DNA of 64,000 nt from Erysipelotrichaceae bacterium (GTDB lineage Bacteria; Bacillota_I; Bacilli_A; Erysipelotrichales; Erysipelotrichaceae): the NCBI GenBank assembly GCA_003543215.1, contig DPJD01000002.1, forward strand, positions 69,665 through 133,664, in the 5' to 3' direction. Each line of letters opens with the position of its first letter. Position 1 is the stretch's first letter. Position numbers and translations under genes: made by a program. The notes below the pieces were generated by a model that did no database searches, had not been told where the DNA came from, and saw only the letters and a list, made by a program, of their open reading frames with translations. Below, piece after piece: positions 25,507 to 34,346 of the stretch.

Positions 25507-27156
25507 ATGACGAGAAATTCAAAAATCAACATAAATGCGAATTCTGTTTTAGAAAACCTGATCCAACTAATACTCTTCACAATAGTTGGTAGTGTTTTAA
25601 TTCAGACAATAATTTATTTTCTAGGCTTTAAGCTAACAATCGTATCCTTTATACTTCCTTTTTTTGTATATCCAATTTATCAAATTTATATAGCTAAAAA
25701 AAGAAGGATTTCAATCCCTGATCTATTGATCGCATATCTACTGTATTTACTTGTTGTGTTTATTCTCTTAACGTATTTTAGTAACTTTATCGAGCATTCT
25801 TATGATGGTAATATGTACCATGGCGAAACAATGGTACAGCTCCTATGGGGCTGGAATCCTATCTACGATAAAGATCTTCACTTCTACACTTATGCGACCC
25901 AGTGGTCTGTATTGTATCCAAAACTCACCTGGATTTATGGTGCACTTTGGCTGAAACTTACTGACATGTCTTCTTCCGCAATGATTATGAATTCGCTTAT
26001 CGCAATTATTGTTTCTCTAAAAACATATCTCTTTGCTTCAAAACACCTTAAAAACAAAATTTACGGATTAATCTTAGCGATTATTGTACTTGTCAATCCG
26101 ATTTTCATCGAACAAATTCATACTTTTTATGTAGATGCAATGATCGGTAACCTAACCTTACTTTTGCTTATTTACAATCTTGAATATACTGAAGAATTTT
26201 CACTAAGTTCATTAATTAATATTGCGTTTATTTCTATAATATTAATTAATGTTAAGTTTACTGGTTTCGTGTTTGCTGGATTGATTGATCTAGGGGCGTT
26301 TATATACTTATTAGTTAAGCATAAAAAACAAGCCTTACATTACTTCTTAAATGGTATTTATCTACTCATTATCGGTGTTGTCATTATCGGCTTCAGCCCT
26401 TACATGAATAACATAATCAATCTTAGACATATATTCTTTCCATTAATGGGCAAGGATAAGTGGGACATTATCTCATTTTTAATACCAGAACAAATCATCA
26501 ATCTTCGACCATATGATCGCTTTATCTATTCCCTAAGCATGGGGAAAAGTATACGTGAAAATCTATCCTATTTTGGAGAATATGGTTATTTACATTACGA
26601 TCAAAGAATTGGTGGTTTTGGTGGACATTTCTTGAAATTACTCGTAATTTCCTCGTCAATTATTGGCGTCTACGTCCTGAGTTCAATAAAAAAAATCAAA
26701 CTAAACTTCTTATTAATAATTTCCATGTTTTTCATTACAATCATTGCCAATTATCAAAACATATGGTGGGCAAGATATGCACCTCAGTTATGGTTCATCA
26801 TACCAGTTGCAATGTTTGCTTTAATAATAAAAGCTAGAAATATTTATATTCACTTACCTATCTTGATAATTATTAGCTATCTCGTATTATTCCAGTCCAT
26901 AGATATTTATAAGAATACACTTGATATGGATCTAACGGTTACAAAGGAAATAAAATCTGTTTATGAAACATTAAGAAAAGAAGATGATTTAACGCTATTT
27001 ATTAATACGAACAATAGAAATCTGTTCTCAGTCTTTGAAGAGTATCGATCAATTGAACACGGACTTGATATTAAGAAAATAATTATCGAGGAGCCTAATG
27101 CTCTTTATACTTGTTATCGCGTCGACAACTACCATATTTGCTCTGTTAGAGAATAA
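25507..27156 (+). CDS. GT-C-like polytopic membrane glycosyltransferase
   Basis: 549 aa with about 12 helices. The first long loop reads HSYDGNMYHGETM, close to the YDG-x-x-YH form of family-39-like GT-C enzymes, with Asp as candidate catalytic base. A well placed GGAGAG precedes the ATG. The C-terminus is a short soluble tail. Inferred role: transfer of a sugar from a polyprenyl-phosphate donor to a glycan at the outer face. The gene ends inside the end of the convergent UbiA-like gene (11-bp overlap). Donor and acceptor unknown. Confidence 0.68.
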   Translation: MTRNSKININANSVLENLIQLILFTIVGSVLIQTIIYFLGFKLTIVSFILPFFVYPIYQIYIAKKRRISIPDLLIAYLLYLLVVFILLTYFSNFIEHSYDGNMYHGETMVQLLWGWNPIYDKDLHFYTYATQWSVLYPKLTWIYGALWLKLTDMSSSAMIMNSLIAIIVSLKTYLFASKHLKNKIYGLILAIIVLVNPIFIEQIHTFYVDAMIGNLTLLLLIYNLEYTEEFSLSSLINIAFISIILINVKFTGFVFAGLIDLGAFIYLLVKHKKQALHYFLNGIYLLIIGVVIIGFSPYMNNIINLRHIFFPLMGKDKWDIISFLIPEQIINLRPYDRFIYSLSMGKSIRENLSYFGEYGYLHYDQRIGGFGGHFLKLLVISSSIIGVYVLSSIKKIKLNFLLIISMFFITIIANYQNIWWARYAPQLWFIIPVAMFALIIKARNIYIHLPILIIISYLVLFQSIDIYKNTLDMDLTVTKEIKSVYETLRKEDDLTLFINTNNRNLFSVFEEYRSIEHGLDIKKIIIEEPNALYTCYRVDNYHICSVRE

Positions 27157-28006
27157 AATAGAGTCCTACAAACATAAATGAACCGTACGAGAACGATAAT
27201 CCGATAAGAATCCAGTCCGACAAAAGAACTTCTGCTGGATCACCATTTGAATTCCCTTCAATGATTAAACTGTATCGCATAACGATGATGATAACCCATA
27301 AAACAGACCACACTAAGATATTTCCATTAGTTGATATCGACATCGTCCAAAGTGAATAAAACACAATAAACAACGTTACCATCACATACATCATTTTATC
27401 CAGAAACTCACTATTATATAACGCTAAAACACCTCGTGCTTTGCCGCCATTGCTCGTAAGCTCATTTCTTCTTTTACCTAGAGCTAGATAGTAAGAAAAT
27501 GAAATAACAGTTAAGATCAACCAATTTGATATAACAACACCCACAATAAGTCCACCATAGATTATTCTAAGTATGAAACCTATGACAATTATGGAAACAT
27601 CTATAATTGGTATGTGCTTCAGCTTTAGGCTGTAAGCAATATTAATTGCTAAGTATCCAAATACGGCAAGATAACTATAAATATCGGATTTCACGAGAAC
27701 ACTAAAAATTATTGAAAACAAGAATAAAGTAGCTGCAATCAATAGAGCTACTTTTTTACTTATTCTTCCACTTGCCAATGGACGATTCTTCTTCTCAGGA
27801 TGATTTCTATCTTTTTCAATATCTTTTAGATCATTCAGAATATACACAACAGAGCTTACTAAGCAGAATATCAGAAATCCAATGGAATTTTTTAAAAGAA
27901 TATCTACTTGAAAGAAATTCATCGAAAAGAACAATGGGGCAAATACCAGAAGATTCTTAATGTAGTGTTTTACTCTGAGCAGTTTTATATAATCTTTTAT
28001 CATCAT
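27146..28006 (-). CDS. UbiA-family polyprenyl-phosphate phosphoribosyltransferase-like protein
   Basis: 286 aa, about eight or nine helices. The first acidic motif NDLKDIEKDRNHPEKKNRP (residues 58-75) is of the NDxxDxxxDRxHPxKxxRP type that marks decaprenyl-phosphate phosphoribosyltransferases (Rv3806c-like, also NoeC) rather than menaquinone or haem prenyltransferases. LGKRRNEL and the later ALYNSEFL block fit the same group. Known reaction: PRPP plus polyprenyl phosphate gives polyprenyl-phospho-5-phosphoribose, a precursor for furanose donors. AGAGGA precedes the ATG and a TATAAT lies 43 nt upstream. Nearby GT-C-like proteins could be users of such a donor. No phosphatase or DprE1/E2-type genes are seen. 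Confidence 0.82.
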   Translation of the reverse strand: MMIKDYIKLLRVKHYIKNLLVFAPLFFSMNFFQVDILLKNSIGFLIFCLVSSVVYILNDLKDIEKDRNHPEKKNRPLASGRISKKVALLIAATLFLFSIIFSVLVKSDIYSYLAVFGYLAINIAYSLKLKHIPIIDVSIIVIGFILRIIYGGLIVGVVISNWLILTVISFSYYLALGKRRNELTSNGGKARGVLALYNSEFLDKMMYVMVTLFIVFYSLWTMSISTNGNILVWSVLWVIIIVMRYSLIIEGNSNGDPAEVLLSDWILIGLSFSYGSFMFVGLYFIL

Positions 28007-28378
28007 AATATCCTCTTGTTTAGTTAATTTAGTTAATTTCTATATTTAATTATACAAGAGTCAAATCCTTTAACCAAACAAATTTTTCTAGCAATATTTA
28101 TTCTAACTATTATTTCAATACTAAACCCAAACTTTACGTTTTAAATATATTTATTAGTCCTAATTCCTTAAAATTCAATCATATTGAAAAGAACGATTTT
28201 CAACTTCATCTCAACAAAACTAAATAAAAATAGAAGTAATTGAGACTCGAATAACAAAAATACTCAAAACAGTTTATACAGTCTATTTTATTAATACTTG
28301 TTTATTAAGGATTGAATATGCTATTTAAGAATTAATTATTCTACAGATTTCACTAAATCGATATTGAAAATACAAAAA
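28007..28378. other. AT-rich intergenic region
   Basis: No credible ORF. It holds the candidate -10 of the UbiA-like gene, a small tandem TTTAGTTAA duplication at about 28018-28038 in the leader, and a weak hairpin TTCAAT-cat-ATTGAA (28174-28188) followed by TTTT on the minus strand that might end transcription from the gene at 28379-30421. Nothing else recognised. Confidence 0.4.
28049..28054 (-). promoter_or_regulatory. -10 element for the UbiA-like gene
   Basis: TATAAT on the minus strand, 43 nt before the ATG at 28006; a partial -35 (TTGGTT) lies 17 nt upstream. Predicted leader about 36 nt with an AGAGGA ribosome site, in contrast to the leaderless candidates elsewhere in the window. 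Confidence 0.5.
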
Positions 28379-30421
28379 TTAGTCCCAATAGAACTGATAT
28401 AGGACATACCGCTCATTTCTGTAAACTTCAGTAGCACAATTTCGAAAACTGAAATATAAAGGGACAAAATTTCCATCTTTCTTATAAATCTGTTGAGAGT
28501 CAATAAGTACAAAATCAACCTTTGTATCGATTAAATACGTACATGCGTTCTCATAATCAGGCTCATCAGTAAAGATTTTTTGACCATAATAATCTCTTGG
28601 TATAAAAATGTTCCATAAAGGCGAAAATGAAGGTGTTGTACTAATATTAAAACGATCGATACTACGAAAAACATTATAATCGAGCACACTGTAAACATCG
28701 GAAACAAATCCTTTTACTGAAAGTACTTGAGAAACAACTATTGCACGGTCATATCCTTCTAATTGTATTTTAGTATTCATTACTTCAAAAGCTTGAACCT
28801 GGTCTTGAGGTAATCGATTAAACCCATTGTAGTTATCTTCAGGATTAAAATAGGAGTGATAGTTGTTGATGGTTGAATATTGTGCTAAATAAATACTAAC
28901 TGAGAGCACTCCAATTTGAATAAACCTGTTTCTAGCTTGATGTTGAACTAAAAATCCAAAGAGCAGCACAATTGTAAATGTATTAAAAAGCGCATCATAG
29001 TTTCGTTGATAAACAAGATCGTAAGTCATAATATTGGTAATGAATGGATAGGTAAATGGATTAATAAAAATCGCAAAAATGATAATGAAATACTTAGAAA
29101 ATATATCTTTAGATTTTAAACTATAGAAAACAACTGAAGTCCATAATAATCCGTTGAAAAGAACATTTCGAATATTGGTAATAGAAAGATAGTCCCAAAC
29201 CATGTCAGTATAACTTCTTTGAATAAAAAAGTCTTGCATAAGTGGTGTAGCCTGATTGATTCTCAAACTATAGAGTAAGATTGCTAAAGGAAAAATCACA
29301 TAAAAGAAACTCTTGTAGACAATTTGTAATGAAAACTTTAATACAAACGTCACAATCATAAATGTCAGAAAAAACATTAATAGAAAAATTATTTTAGAAA
29401 TGCTTACAGTTCCACCTGACATCCAGAAATTTACTACAAAGAGAATAACAGGTATGAATAGAACATACATTAATACTAAGTTCCTGTTGGATAATCCTTT
29501 ATTTCTAAGAACTAATAGAACGTAAGCATAGATAACAATAAACGAAATCAGATAACCTGATCCACTGAAACCTAGAATCGCGGAGCTTACCAACATTATC
29601 AAAATAGAGTAATAAATATCAAACTTATTTCTTTGCAATGCGATATATATTAACAAGACCAACAATCCCGTAAACAATGTTCGATAGGTGTTTCCATAAA
29701 AACTAAACACTGAGTTATAGTAGAAGGAACCAATAAAAAACTGCGTTAACAAGATGATTATGAGTTGATGTGTTTTATTCCTTATATTTAAAATATCTAT
29801 TGATGCAAAAGTTAACGAAATGCTAAGAATGTAATAAAAAATTGAGGAAATCCAGATAACTGCTGGCATCGTCAGTGTTAAAATATCAAAACTTAAGTTT
29901 GTCTTAATAAATTCAATCATCCTATATATTGATGAAAGTATGTAATAATGGCTCGAAAAGTCATCGACTGCCTCAATCCCTATTCGTATACTTCCATTCA
30001 CATCAAACTGAGTTAAGAAGGATCCTTTAGCGGCTTCAATAATATAGGATAAATAATGAACCGTATCGAAACTTTCTTCTGCGATACCACGGCTGGAAGC
30101 TATAAATATCCTGATAATCAGAATTGAACTAAAAAACAAGATTGAACTATCTAACTTTAGCCACTTTACGTTCTTATAAAAAAAGATTGGTAAGCATATT
30201 ATTATAAGAAATAGTATCAAAAAAATATCACTAGATAACTTGTAATGAATGATTGGATAAATAGCAATATTTAAGATACCAACGATAATACTAAATCCTA
30301 AGAGTAAATTGATGTGCTTTGATAATTTCCATTCAAAAACAGCTTGAACTATGGATCCATATGCATAGGATGAAATTGTCATTAAAGAGACAAAGAAAAA
30401 AATCAAAAGATAATTTATCAT
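28379..30421 (-). CDS. large polytopic membrane protein, GT-C-like
   Basis: 680 aa from the ATG at 30421; an in-frame TTG 15 nt upstream is rejected because it would lie across the -10 element. About 15 helices fill residues 1-510, then a soluble C-terminal part. Loop 1-2 region has EESFDTVHYLSYI, an acidic motif in the place typical of GT-C catalytic acids. I cannot name the family with confidence. Alone in its unit between the LbH acetyltransferase and the UbiA-like gene. TATAAT begins exactly 12 nt before the ATG with no Shine-Dalgarno, so a leaderless mRNA is predicted. Confidence 0.65.
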   Translation of the reverse strand: MINYLLIFFFVSLMTISSYAYGSIVQAVFEWKLSKHINLLLGFSIIVGILNIAIYPIIHYKLSSDIFLILFLIIICLPIFFYKNVKWLKLDSSILFFSSILIIRIFIASSRGIAEESFDTVHYLSYIIEAAKGSFLTQFDVNGSIRIGIEAVDDFSSHYYILSSIYRMIEFIKTNLSFDILTLTMPAVIWISSIFYYILSISLTFASIDILNIRNKTHQLIIILLTQFFIGSFYYNSVFSFYGNTYRTLFTGLLVLLIYIALQRNKFDIYYSILIMLVSSAILGFSGSGYLISFIVIYAYVLLVLRNKGLSNRNLVLMYVLFIPVILFVVNFWMSGGTVSISKIIFLLMFFLTFMIVTFVLKFSLQIVYKSFFYVIFPLAILLYSLRINQATPLMQDFFIQRSYTDMVWDYLSITNIRNVLFNGLLWTSVVFYSLKSKDIFSKYFIIIFAIFINPFTYPFITNIMTYDLVYQRNYDALFNTFTIVLLFGFLVQHQARNRFIQIGVLSVSIYLAQYSTINNYHSYFNPEDNYNGFNRLPQDQVQAFEVMNTKIQLEGYDRAIVVSQVLSVKGFVSDVYSVLDYNVFRSIDRFNISTTPSFSPLWNIFIPRDYYGQKIFTDEPDYENACTYLIDTKVDFVLIDSQQIYKKDGNFVPLYFSFRNCATEVYRNERYVLYQFYWD

Positions 30422-30427
30422 AGCTAG

Positions 30428-30433
30428 ATTATA
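30428..30433 (-). promoter_or_regulatory. -10 element, 12 nt before the start codon
   Basis: Minus-strand TATAAT whose first base is 12 nt upstream of the ATG at 30421, leaving only CTAGCT between the hexamer and the start codon. Transcription should start at or next to the ATG. No convincing -35; a short AACAA/TTGTT inverted repeat lies where it would be. Confidence 0.55.
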
Positions 30434-30622
30434 CAATAGAACAAGAATTATTGTTTGATCAGTATAATTAAAATATTTGTATATAATCTAGTGCGTCTAG
30501 TTTAGTTAAAAGATCAATGGTTACCGACTAGTTTATAGAATTTATAAAATTAATGTTCAACGAAATCAAAATTAATTTCTCAAATAATCACAAAATAACT
30601 CACTTTTGGTTTTTCTCAATGC

Positions 30623-31210
30623 TTAATACAGTTTTTTTATAAGCTTTGCAGGATTACCCGCAATTATACACTGTCCTTCTTCAAAACTCTTCGTAACAAC
30701 CGAACCAGCTCCAACTGTTGTATTCTCACCAAGCTTAACCCCAGGCAAGATAACTGAATTCATACCTATCCAACATTTCTCACCAATAATAATGTCTTTT
30801 GAATCAATATGAAACTCAGGATTCCGTGGATTATGATTAGTTGTTATTAAACCAACGTTCGGTGCAATCAAACTCCCTTTTCCAATTTTGATTTTCCCTG
30901 TACCAAATGCCTGGAAATAACATCCCATTCCTTGGAAATTATTCAAATCATCAACATGAAATTCTATGTTAGCATATCCAGCTACAGTTGATCTTGGAGA
31001 AACAGGAAAAGGAACTCCTTTGTTTATCCCGAAAAACAATCTTGCAAATGCATCTGAGCATATCCAACCCCAACCTGGTGCAAGTATTCCAAAATACTTA
31101 CTTCTAAAATGCTTACTAGTCAAGAATTTCCTATCATATAGAAAAAGAGCAAAAATATTTGCAGTGATATATTTCAGAATCAACTCAATTCCTATTTTAA
31201 TTTTTCGCAT
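30623..31210 (-). CDS. left-handed beta-helix acetyltransferase
   Basis: 195 aa from the ATG at 31210 (AAAGGA upstream); longer readings from 31243 have no ribosome site. An N-terminal part of about 60 residues is followed by hexapeptide repeats. TTNHNPRNPEFH carries the histidine that activates the acceptor hydroxyl in CatB/LacA-type enzymes, and SVILPGVKLGENTTVGAGSVV and AGNPAKLIKKLY form the typical C-terminal coil and tail. It probably acetylates a sugar using acetyl-CoA. Isolated: 343 nt downstream of the big operon and 202 nt upstream of the polytopic gene, so possibly its own unit. Confidence 0.8.
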   Translation of the reverse strand: MRKIKIGIELILKYITANIFALFLYDRKFLTSKHFRSKYFGILAPGWGWICSDAFARLFFGINKGVPFPVSPRSTVAGYANIEFHVDDLNNFQGMGCYFQAFGTGKIKIGKGSLIAPNVGLITTNHNPRNPEFHIDSKDIIIGEKCWIGMNSVILPGVKLGENTTVGAGSVVTKSFEEGQCIIAGNPAKLIKKLY

Positions 31211-31553
31211 AAATATCCTTTCTATACAAACCATTAACACCAAAATGATTAGATCATCAGATAAATACAGTACTCATATTCAATATTAAAGTTATATTTC
31301 CTAAATATTCTGAAAGATAATTAAACATCAATAACAAAAACAGTTAATGATAGATGATATCCACATAATACAAAATTAACATCACAATCTTAAAGTGATT
31401 CACATTTCAATATCAAAATAACAGTAAACACTTTTCTCTAATAATTTGCAAATGGCTCAATTATTTTAGAGTCTGTAATATCTTTGTCTTAATACATAAA
31501 TAAACTCTTACAAAACTAACTCGCAAAATAAACTGAGTCTTAAAGTGATACTA
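31211..31553. other. AT-rich intergenic region after the 24-kb operon
   Basis: No ORF worth calling and no classical terminator at the end of the wbpE-like gene. Very AT-rich with scattered TATA-like strings. It must hold the promoter of the LbH acetyltransferase unless that gene is read through from the operon. Nothing else recognised. Confidence 0.35.
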
Positions 31554-32690
31554 TCATTTAATCGCTTCAAACTCACTTCTTAAAGCATCGATAATTTCAA
31601 AGACATCTTCATTTTTCAAATACGGATGCATTGGTAGGGAAAGAACAGTATCACAAAGCTCACTTGTCACCTGAAAATCATTTTCATCATAGTTATATTT
31701 TTCGAAAGCCACTTGTTTATGCATTGGTTTCGTGTAATAGACCAGGCTAGGGATGCCTTCCTGCTTAAGCTTAGCTTGCAAAGTGTCCCTTTCTTCCTTG
31801 TTCTTCAACTTGATAGTATACTGTGCAAAACTAGAGATGTACCCCTCTGGAATCAAAGGTGTTACCACAATGTCTTTAAGTTTCTCCGTATAGAGTTTGT
31901 ATACACGATTCACATCTTCAAGTTCATGATCAATAAAAGCTGTTAACTTTACATTGAGGACTGCCGCTTGAATTGAGTCAAGTCTTGAGTTTACACCGAT
32001 TCTAACATTATCATACTTATCTTCACCTTTTCCGTGGACCTTCAATGAATTCAAAAGCTCGGTCAGTTTATCATCATTTGTGAAGATTGCTCCCCCGTCT
32101 CCATAACACCCTAACGGTTTCGCAGGAAAAAAAGATGTTGTCGCAGCATCTCCAAAGCTACAGGCTTTTTTGCCATGAATACTGCCTCCAAACCCTTGAG
32201 CGCCGTCCTCCAAAACTTTCAGATTATACGTTGATGCAATCTTTTCAATTTCATTATAGTTAGCTGGCAATCCAAACAGGTCGACTGGGATAATCACTTT
32301 AGGGGATAATTCGCCTTCTTCAATCACTCTTATTATCGCTCTTTCAAGTTTGATTGGATCCATATTGAATGTATCCTGATTGACATCCACAAAAATCGGA
32401 GTAGCCCCAACAAAAGAAACAATTTCACCTGTTGAGAAAAAAGTAAAATCTGGGACAAAAACGGCATCTCCCGCTTTTATTCCCCATGCCATCATCAGAA
32501 GCGTCATGGCTTCGGTACCGTTCGCACACGTTATACAATGCTTAACCCCAACATATTCCGCAAGCCTTTTCTCTAAGATATTTACTTCTGTACCACCAAT
32601 AAAATTCGAGTTATTAATCACGGTTTGAATCGCTGTATCAATCTCGGACTTGTACTTAGTGTACTGTGCTTTCAGATCTCTAAACTCCAT
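31554..32690 (-). CDS. wbpE: UDP-2-acetamido-2-deoxy-hex-3-uluronate transaminase (WbpE-type)
   Basis: 378 aa DegT/DnrJ aminotransferase starting MEFRDLKAQYTKYK. PLP lysine is Lys191 in SFFPAKPLGCYGDGGA, the WbpE/FdtB-type motif (WecE has HETKNY instead), and LEDGAQGFGG carries the PLP-stacking region. Known reaction: transamination of the 3-keto group of UDP-GlcNAc-derived uronate to give UDP-GlcNAc(3N)A. WbpA, WbpB and WbpD counterparts lie upstream in the same operon. Strong GGAGGAG before the ATG. Last gene of the 24-kb operon. A 3-keto-6-deoxyhexose transaminase is a less likely alternative because wbpA and wbpB neighbours are present. Confidence 0.87.
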   Translation of the reverse strand: MEFRDLKAQYTKYKSEIDTAIQTVINNSNFIGGTEVNILEKRLAEYVGVKHCITCANGTEAMTLLMMAWGIKAGDAVFVPDFTFFSTGEIVSFVGATPIFVDVNQDTFNMDPIKLERAIIRVIEEGELSPKVIIPVDLFGLPANYNEIEKIASTYNLKVLEDGAQGFGGSIHGKKACSFGDAATTSFFPAKPLGCYGDGGAIFTNDDKLTELLNSLKVHGKGEDKYDNVRIGVNSRLDSIQAAVLNVKLTAFIDHELEDVNRVYKLYTEKLKDIVVTPLIPEGYISSFAQYTIKLKNKEERDTLQAKLKQEGIPSLVYYTKPMHKQVAFEKYNYDENDFQVTSELCDTVLSLPMHPYLKNEDVFEIIDALRSEFEAIK

Positions 32691-32705
32691 CTCAACTCCT
32701 CCATT

Positions 32706-33266
32706 TTACTTTTCTGTCAATCCTTTTTCAACTAGACTATATTTTCGACAACAGACTCGGCATACAAGATCTTCTTTTAAAGATTCACCACATTCACAAA
32801 CCCATCCGATCTGCTTAGCAGGAACGCCAACCATCAAGGCATAAGCTGGTACATCTTTGGTCACCACAGCGCCAGAGGCGATCATCGCCCATTTACCTAT
32901 TGTATTACCACAAACTATGGTCGCATTTGCGCCTATAGATGCTCCATACATAACTAAAGTTTTTCGATATCCCGCCTGTCCTTTCGGATATTTGCTTCGT
33001 GGAGTAAGATCATTGGTAAACACCATCGAAGGCCCACAAAACACGTAATCCTCGAGTTCAACACCCTCATAAATGGAAACGTTGTTTTGGATCTTAACAC
33101 CATTGCCGATTCTAACGTTGTTAGAAACATTAACATTCTGTCCTAAAGAACAGTTCTCACCAATTTGTGCACCTTTATGTACATGACAGAAATGCCATAT
33201 CTTAGTTCCTTCTCCAATCGTTACATCTTCATCGATATAACTACTTTCATGAACGTAGAAGCTCAT
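32706..33266 (-). CDS. wbpD: UDP-3-amino-sugar N-acetyltransferase (WbpD-type, LbH) with cysteine tail
   Basis: 186 aa. Hexapeptide repeats run from residue 11 to about 140; YVFCGPSMVFTNDLTPR (74-90) is the WbpD-type loop. WbpD acetylates the 3-amino group of UDP-GlcNAc(3N)A to UDP-GlcNAc(3NAc)A with acetyl-CoA. The C-terminus adds a short Cys-rich tail with C157, C159, C169, C172 and C173, resembling a zinc ribbon, beyond the usual end of the beta-helix. Overlaps the wbpB-like gene by 4 nt. Confident about the family; the exact acyl group is less certain because a second, LpxD-like N-acyltransferase lies two genes upstream. Confidence 0.85.
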   Translation of the reverse strand: MSFYVHESSYIDEDVTIGEGTKIWHFCHVHKGAQIGENCSLGQNVNVSNNVRIGNGVKIQNNVSIYEGVELEDYVFCGPSMVFTNDLTPRSKYPKGQAGYRKTLVMYGASIGANATIVCGNTIGKWAMIASGAVVTKDVPAYALMVGVPAKQIGWVCECGESLKEDLVCRVCCRKYSLVEKGLTEK

Positions 33267-34345
33267 CGTATGAATCTTCCTTTAAAATCTAGTGTGCTGC
33301 ACTTTTCGAGGGGTAGTTTGATGATTTTTCCTTCTGCTGCTGACTTGTATATCGCAAGAACCAGCTCAAGAGCATTCCTTCCATCCCTTGCCGTTACATA
33401 AGGCTCTCTATCATTGTGAATTGCATCCACCACATCCGCATACAGAGGCTTATGACCATATCCATACACTGTTGGTGGGTTTTCATGATACTTTACTTTA
33501 ACATCTTCTGGATCATCAAGATTATCTGCGAATTGCCATTCTTCGATGAGGTTTACCGATTTACCTCCAGCTTTTATCGTGCCTTTCTCTCCAAAGATGT
33601 ATAATGTCTCCTCGAGATTTTTTGGATAGATGTTTGTCGTCCCCTCAATGATGCCATAACTTCCATTTGCGAATTTTACTAATGCCATTCCTATATCCTC
33701 AGCTTCAATGAAACCATGGATCAGATTATCCGTCATGCCCACAACTTCAGTGACATCATCTCCCATCATCCATCGCAAGAGATCAATATTATGGATGCAC
33801 TGATTCATCAAAGCCCCCCCATCCTGTTCCCATGTGCCTCGCCATGGTGCTTGGGTGTAGTATTCTTCTCCCCGATTCCATCGGATATGAGCAGTTCCGT
33901 GCATCAATCGACCAAAACGATCTGCTTCAACCGCTTCTCTTATCTTTTGCACAGATTTGTTGAATCGATTCTGATGGCATGCACTAACTTTGACTTTCAT
34001 TTCCTGCGCTTTTTCAATGATTAAATCAGCTTCTTCAAGTGAAAGTGCGATTGGCTTTTCAATTATTAAGTTTACTCCAGACGCGATACAGTCTAATGCA
34101 ATTTGACCATGTTTTCCACTTTCAGTGCAGATTGCTATAAGGTCAAGTTCTTCCTTTTCAAGCATTTCTTTGTAACTCTTATATTTCTTTGTTTCATCAG
34201 AAAGATTGAAATCTCGAATTATTGAAATCATTTTTATCTCATCAAGATCACACAACGCTGCAATATCCAACTTATTCTCAATTGCAGCAGCAATATGATT
34301 TGGTGAAATTCTTCCACAACCTATGATTGCATATTTCAAATTCAT
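33263..34345 (-). CDS. wbpB: UDP-GlcNAcA 3-dehydrogenase (WbpB-type, Gfo/Idh/MocA family)
   Basis: 360 aa from the ATG at 34345 (GGTAAG 6 nt upstream; 1 nt after the previous stop). YAIIGCGRISPNHIAAA is the NAD-binding loop, IIEKPIALSLEEA the EKP motif, and GGALMNQCIHNIDLLRWM the catalytic His-containing segment characteristic of WbpB/WlbA. Known reaction: NAD-dependent oxidation of the 3-hydroxyl of UDP-GlcNAcA to the 3-keto compound used by WbpE. Neighbours WbpD and WbpE confirm the pathway. Confidence 0.88.
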   Translation of the reverse strand: MNLKYAIIGCGRISPNHIAAAIENKLDIAALCDLDEIKMISIIRDFNLSDETKKYKSYKEMLEKEELDLIAICTESGKHGQIALDCIASGVNLIIEKPIALSLEEADLIIEKAQEMKVKVSACHQNRFNKSVQKIREAVEADRFGRLMHGTAHIRWNRGEEYYTQAPWRGTWEQDGGALMNQCIHNIDLLRWMMGDDVTEVVGMTDNLIHGFIEAEDIGMALVKFANGSYGIIEGTTNIYPKNLEETLYIFGEKGTIKAGGKSVNLIEEWQFADNLDDPEDVKVKYHENPPTVYGYGHKPLYADVVDAIHNDREPYVTARDGRNALELVLAIYKSAAEGKIIKLPLEKCSTLDFKGRFIR

Positions 34346-34346
34346 T

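Noticed and set aside
28336..28518. Minus-strand 60-codon ORF at the end of the large membrane protein gene
   Set aside because: Overlaps the true gene in another frame and has no start signals.
30422..30436. TTG at 30436 as start of the large membrane protein
   Set aside because: It would place the TATAAT element inside the coding sequence; the ATG at 30421 fits the -10 spacing seen at other genes.
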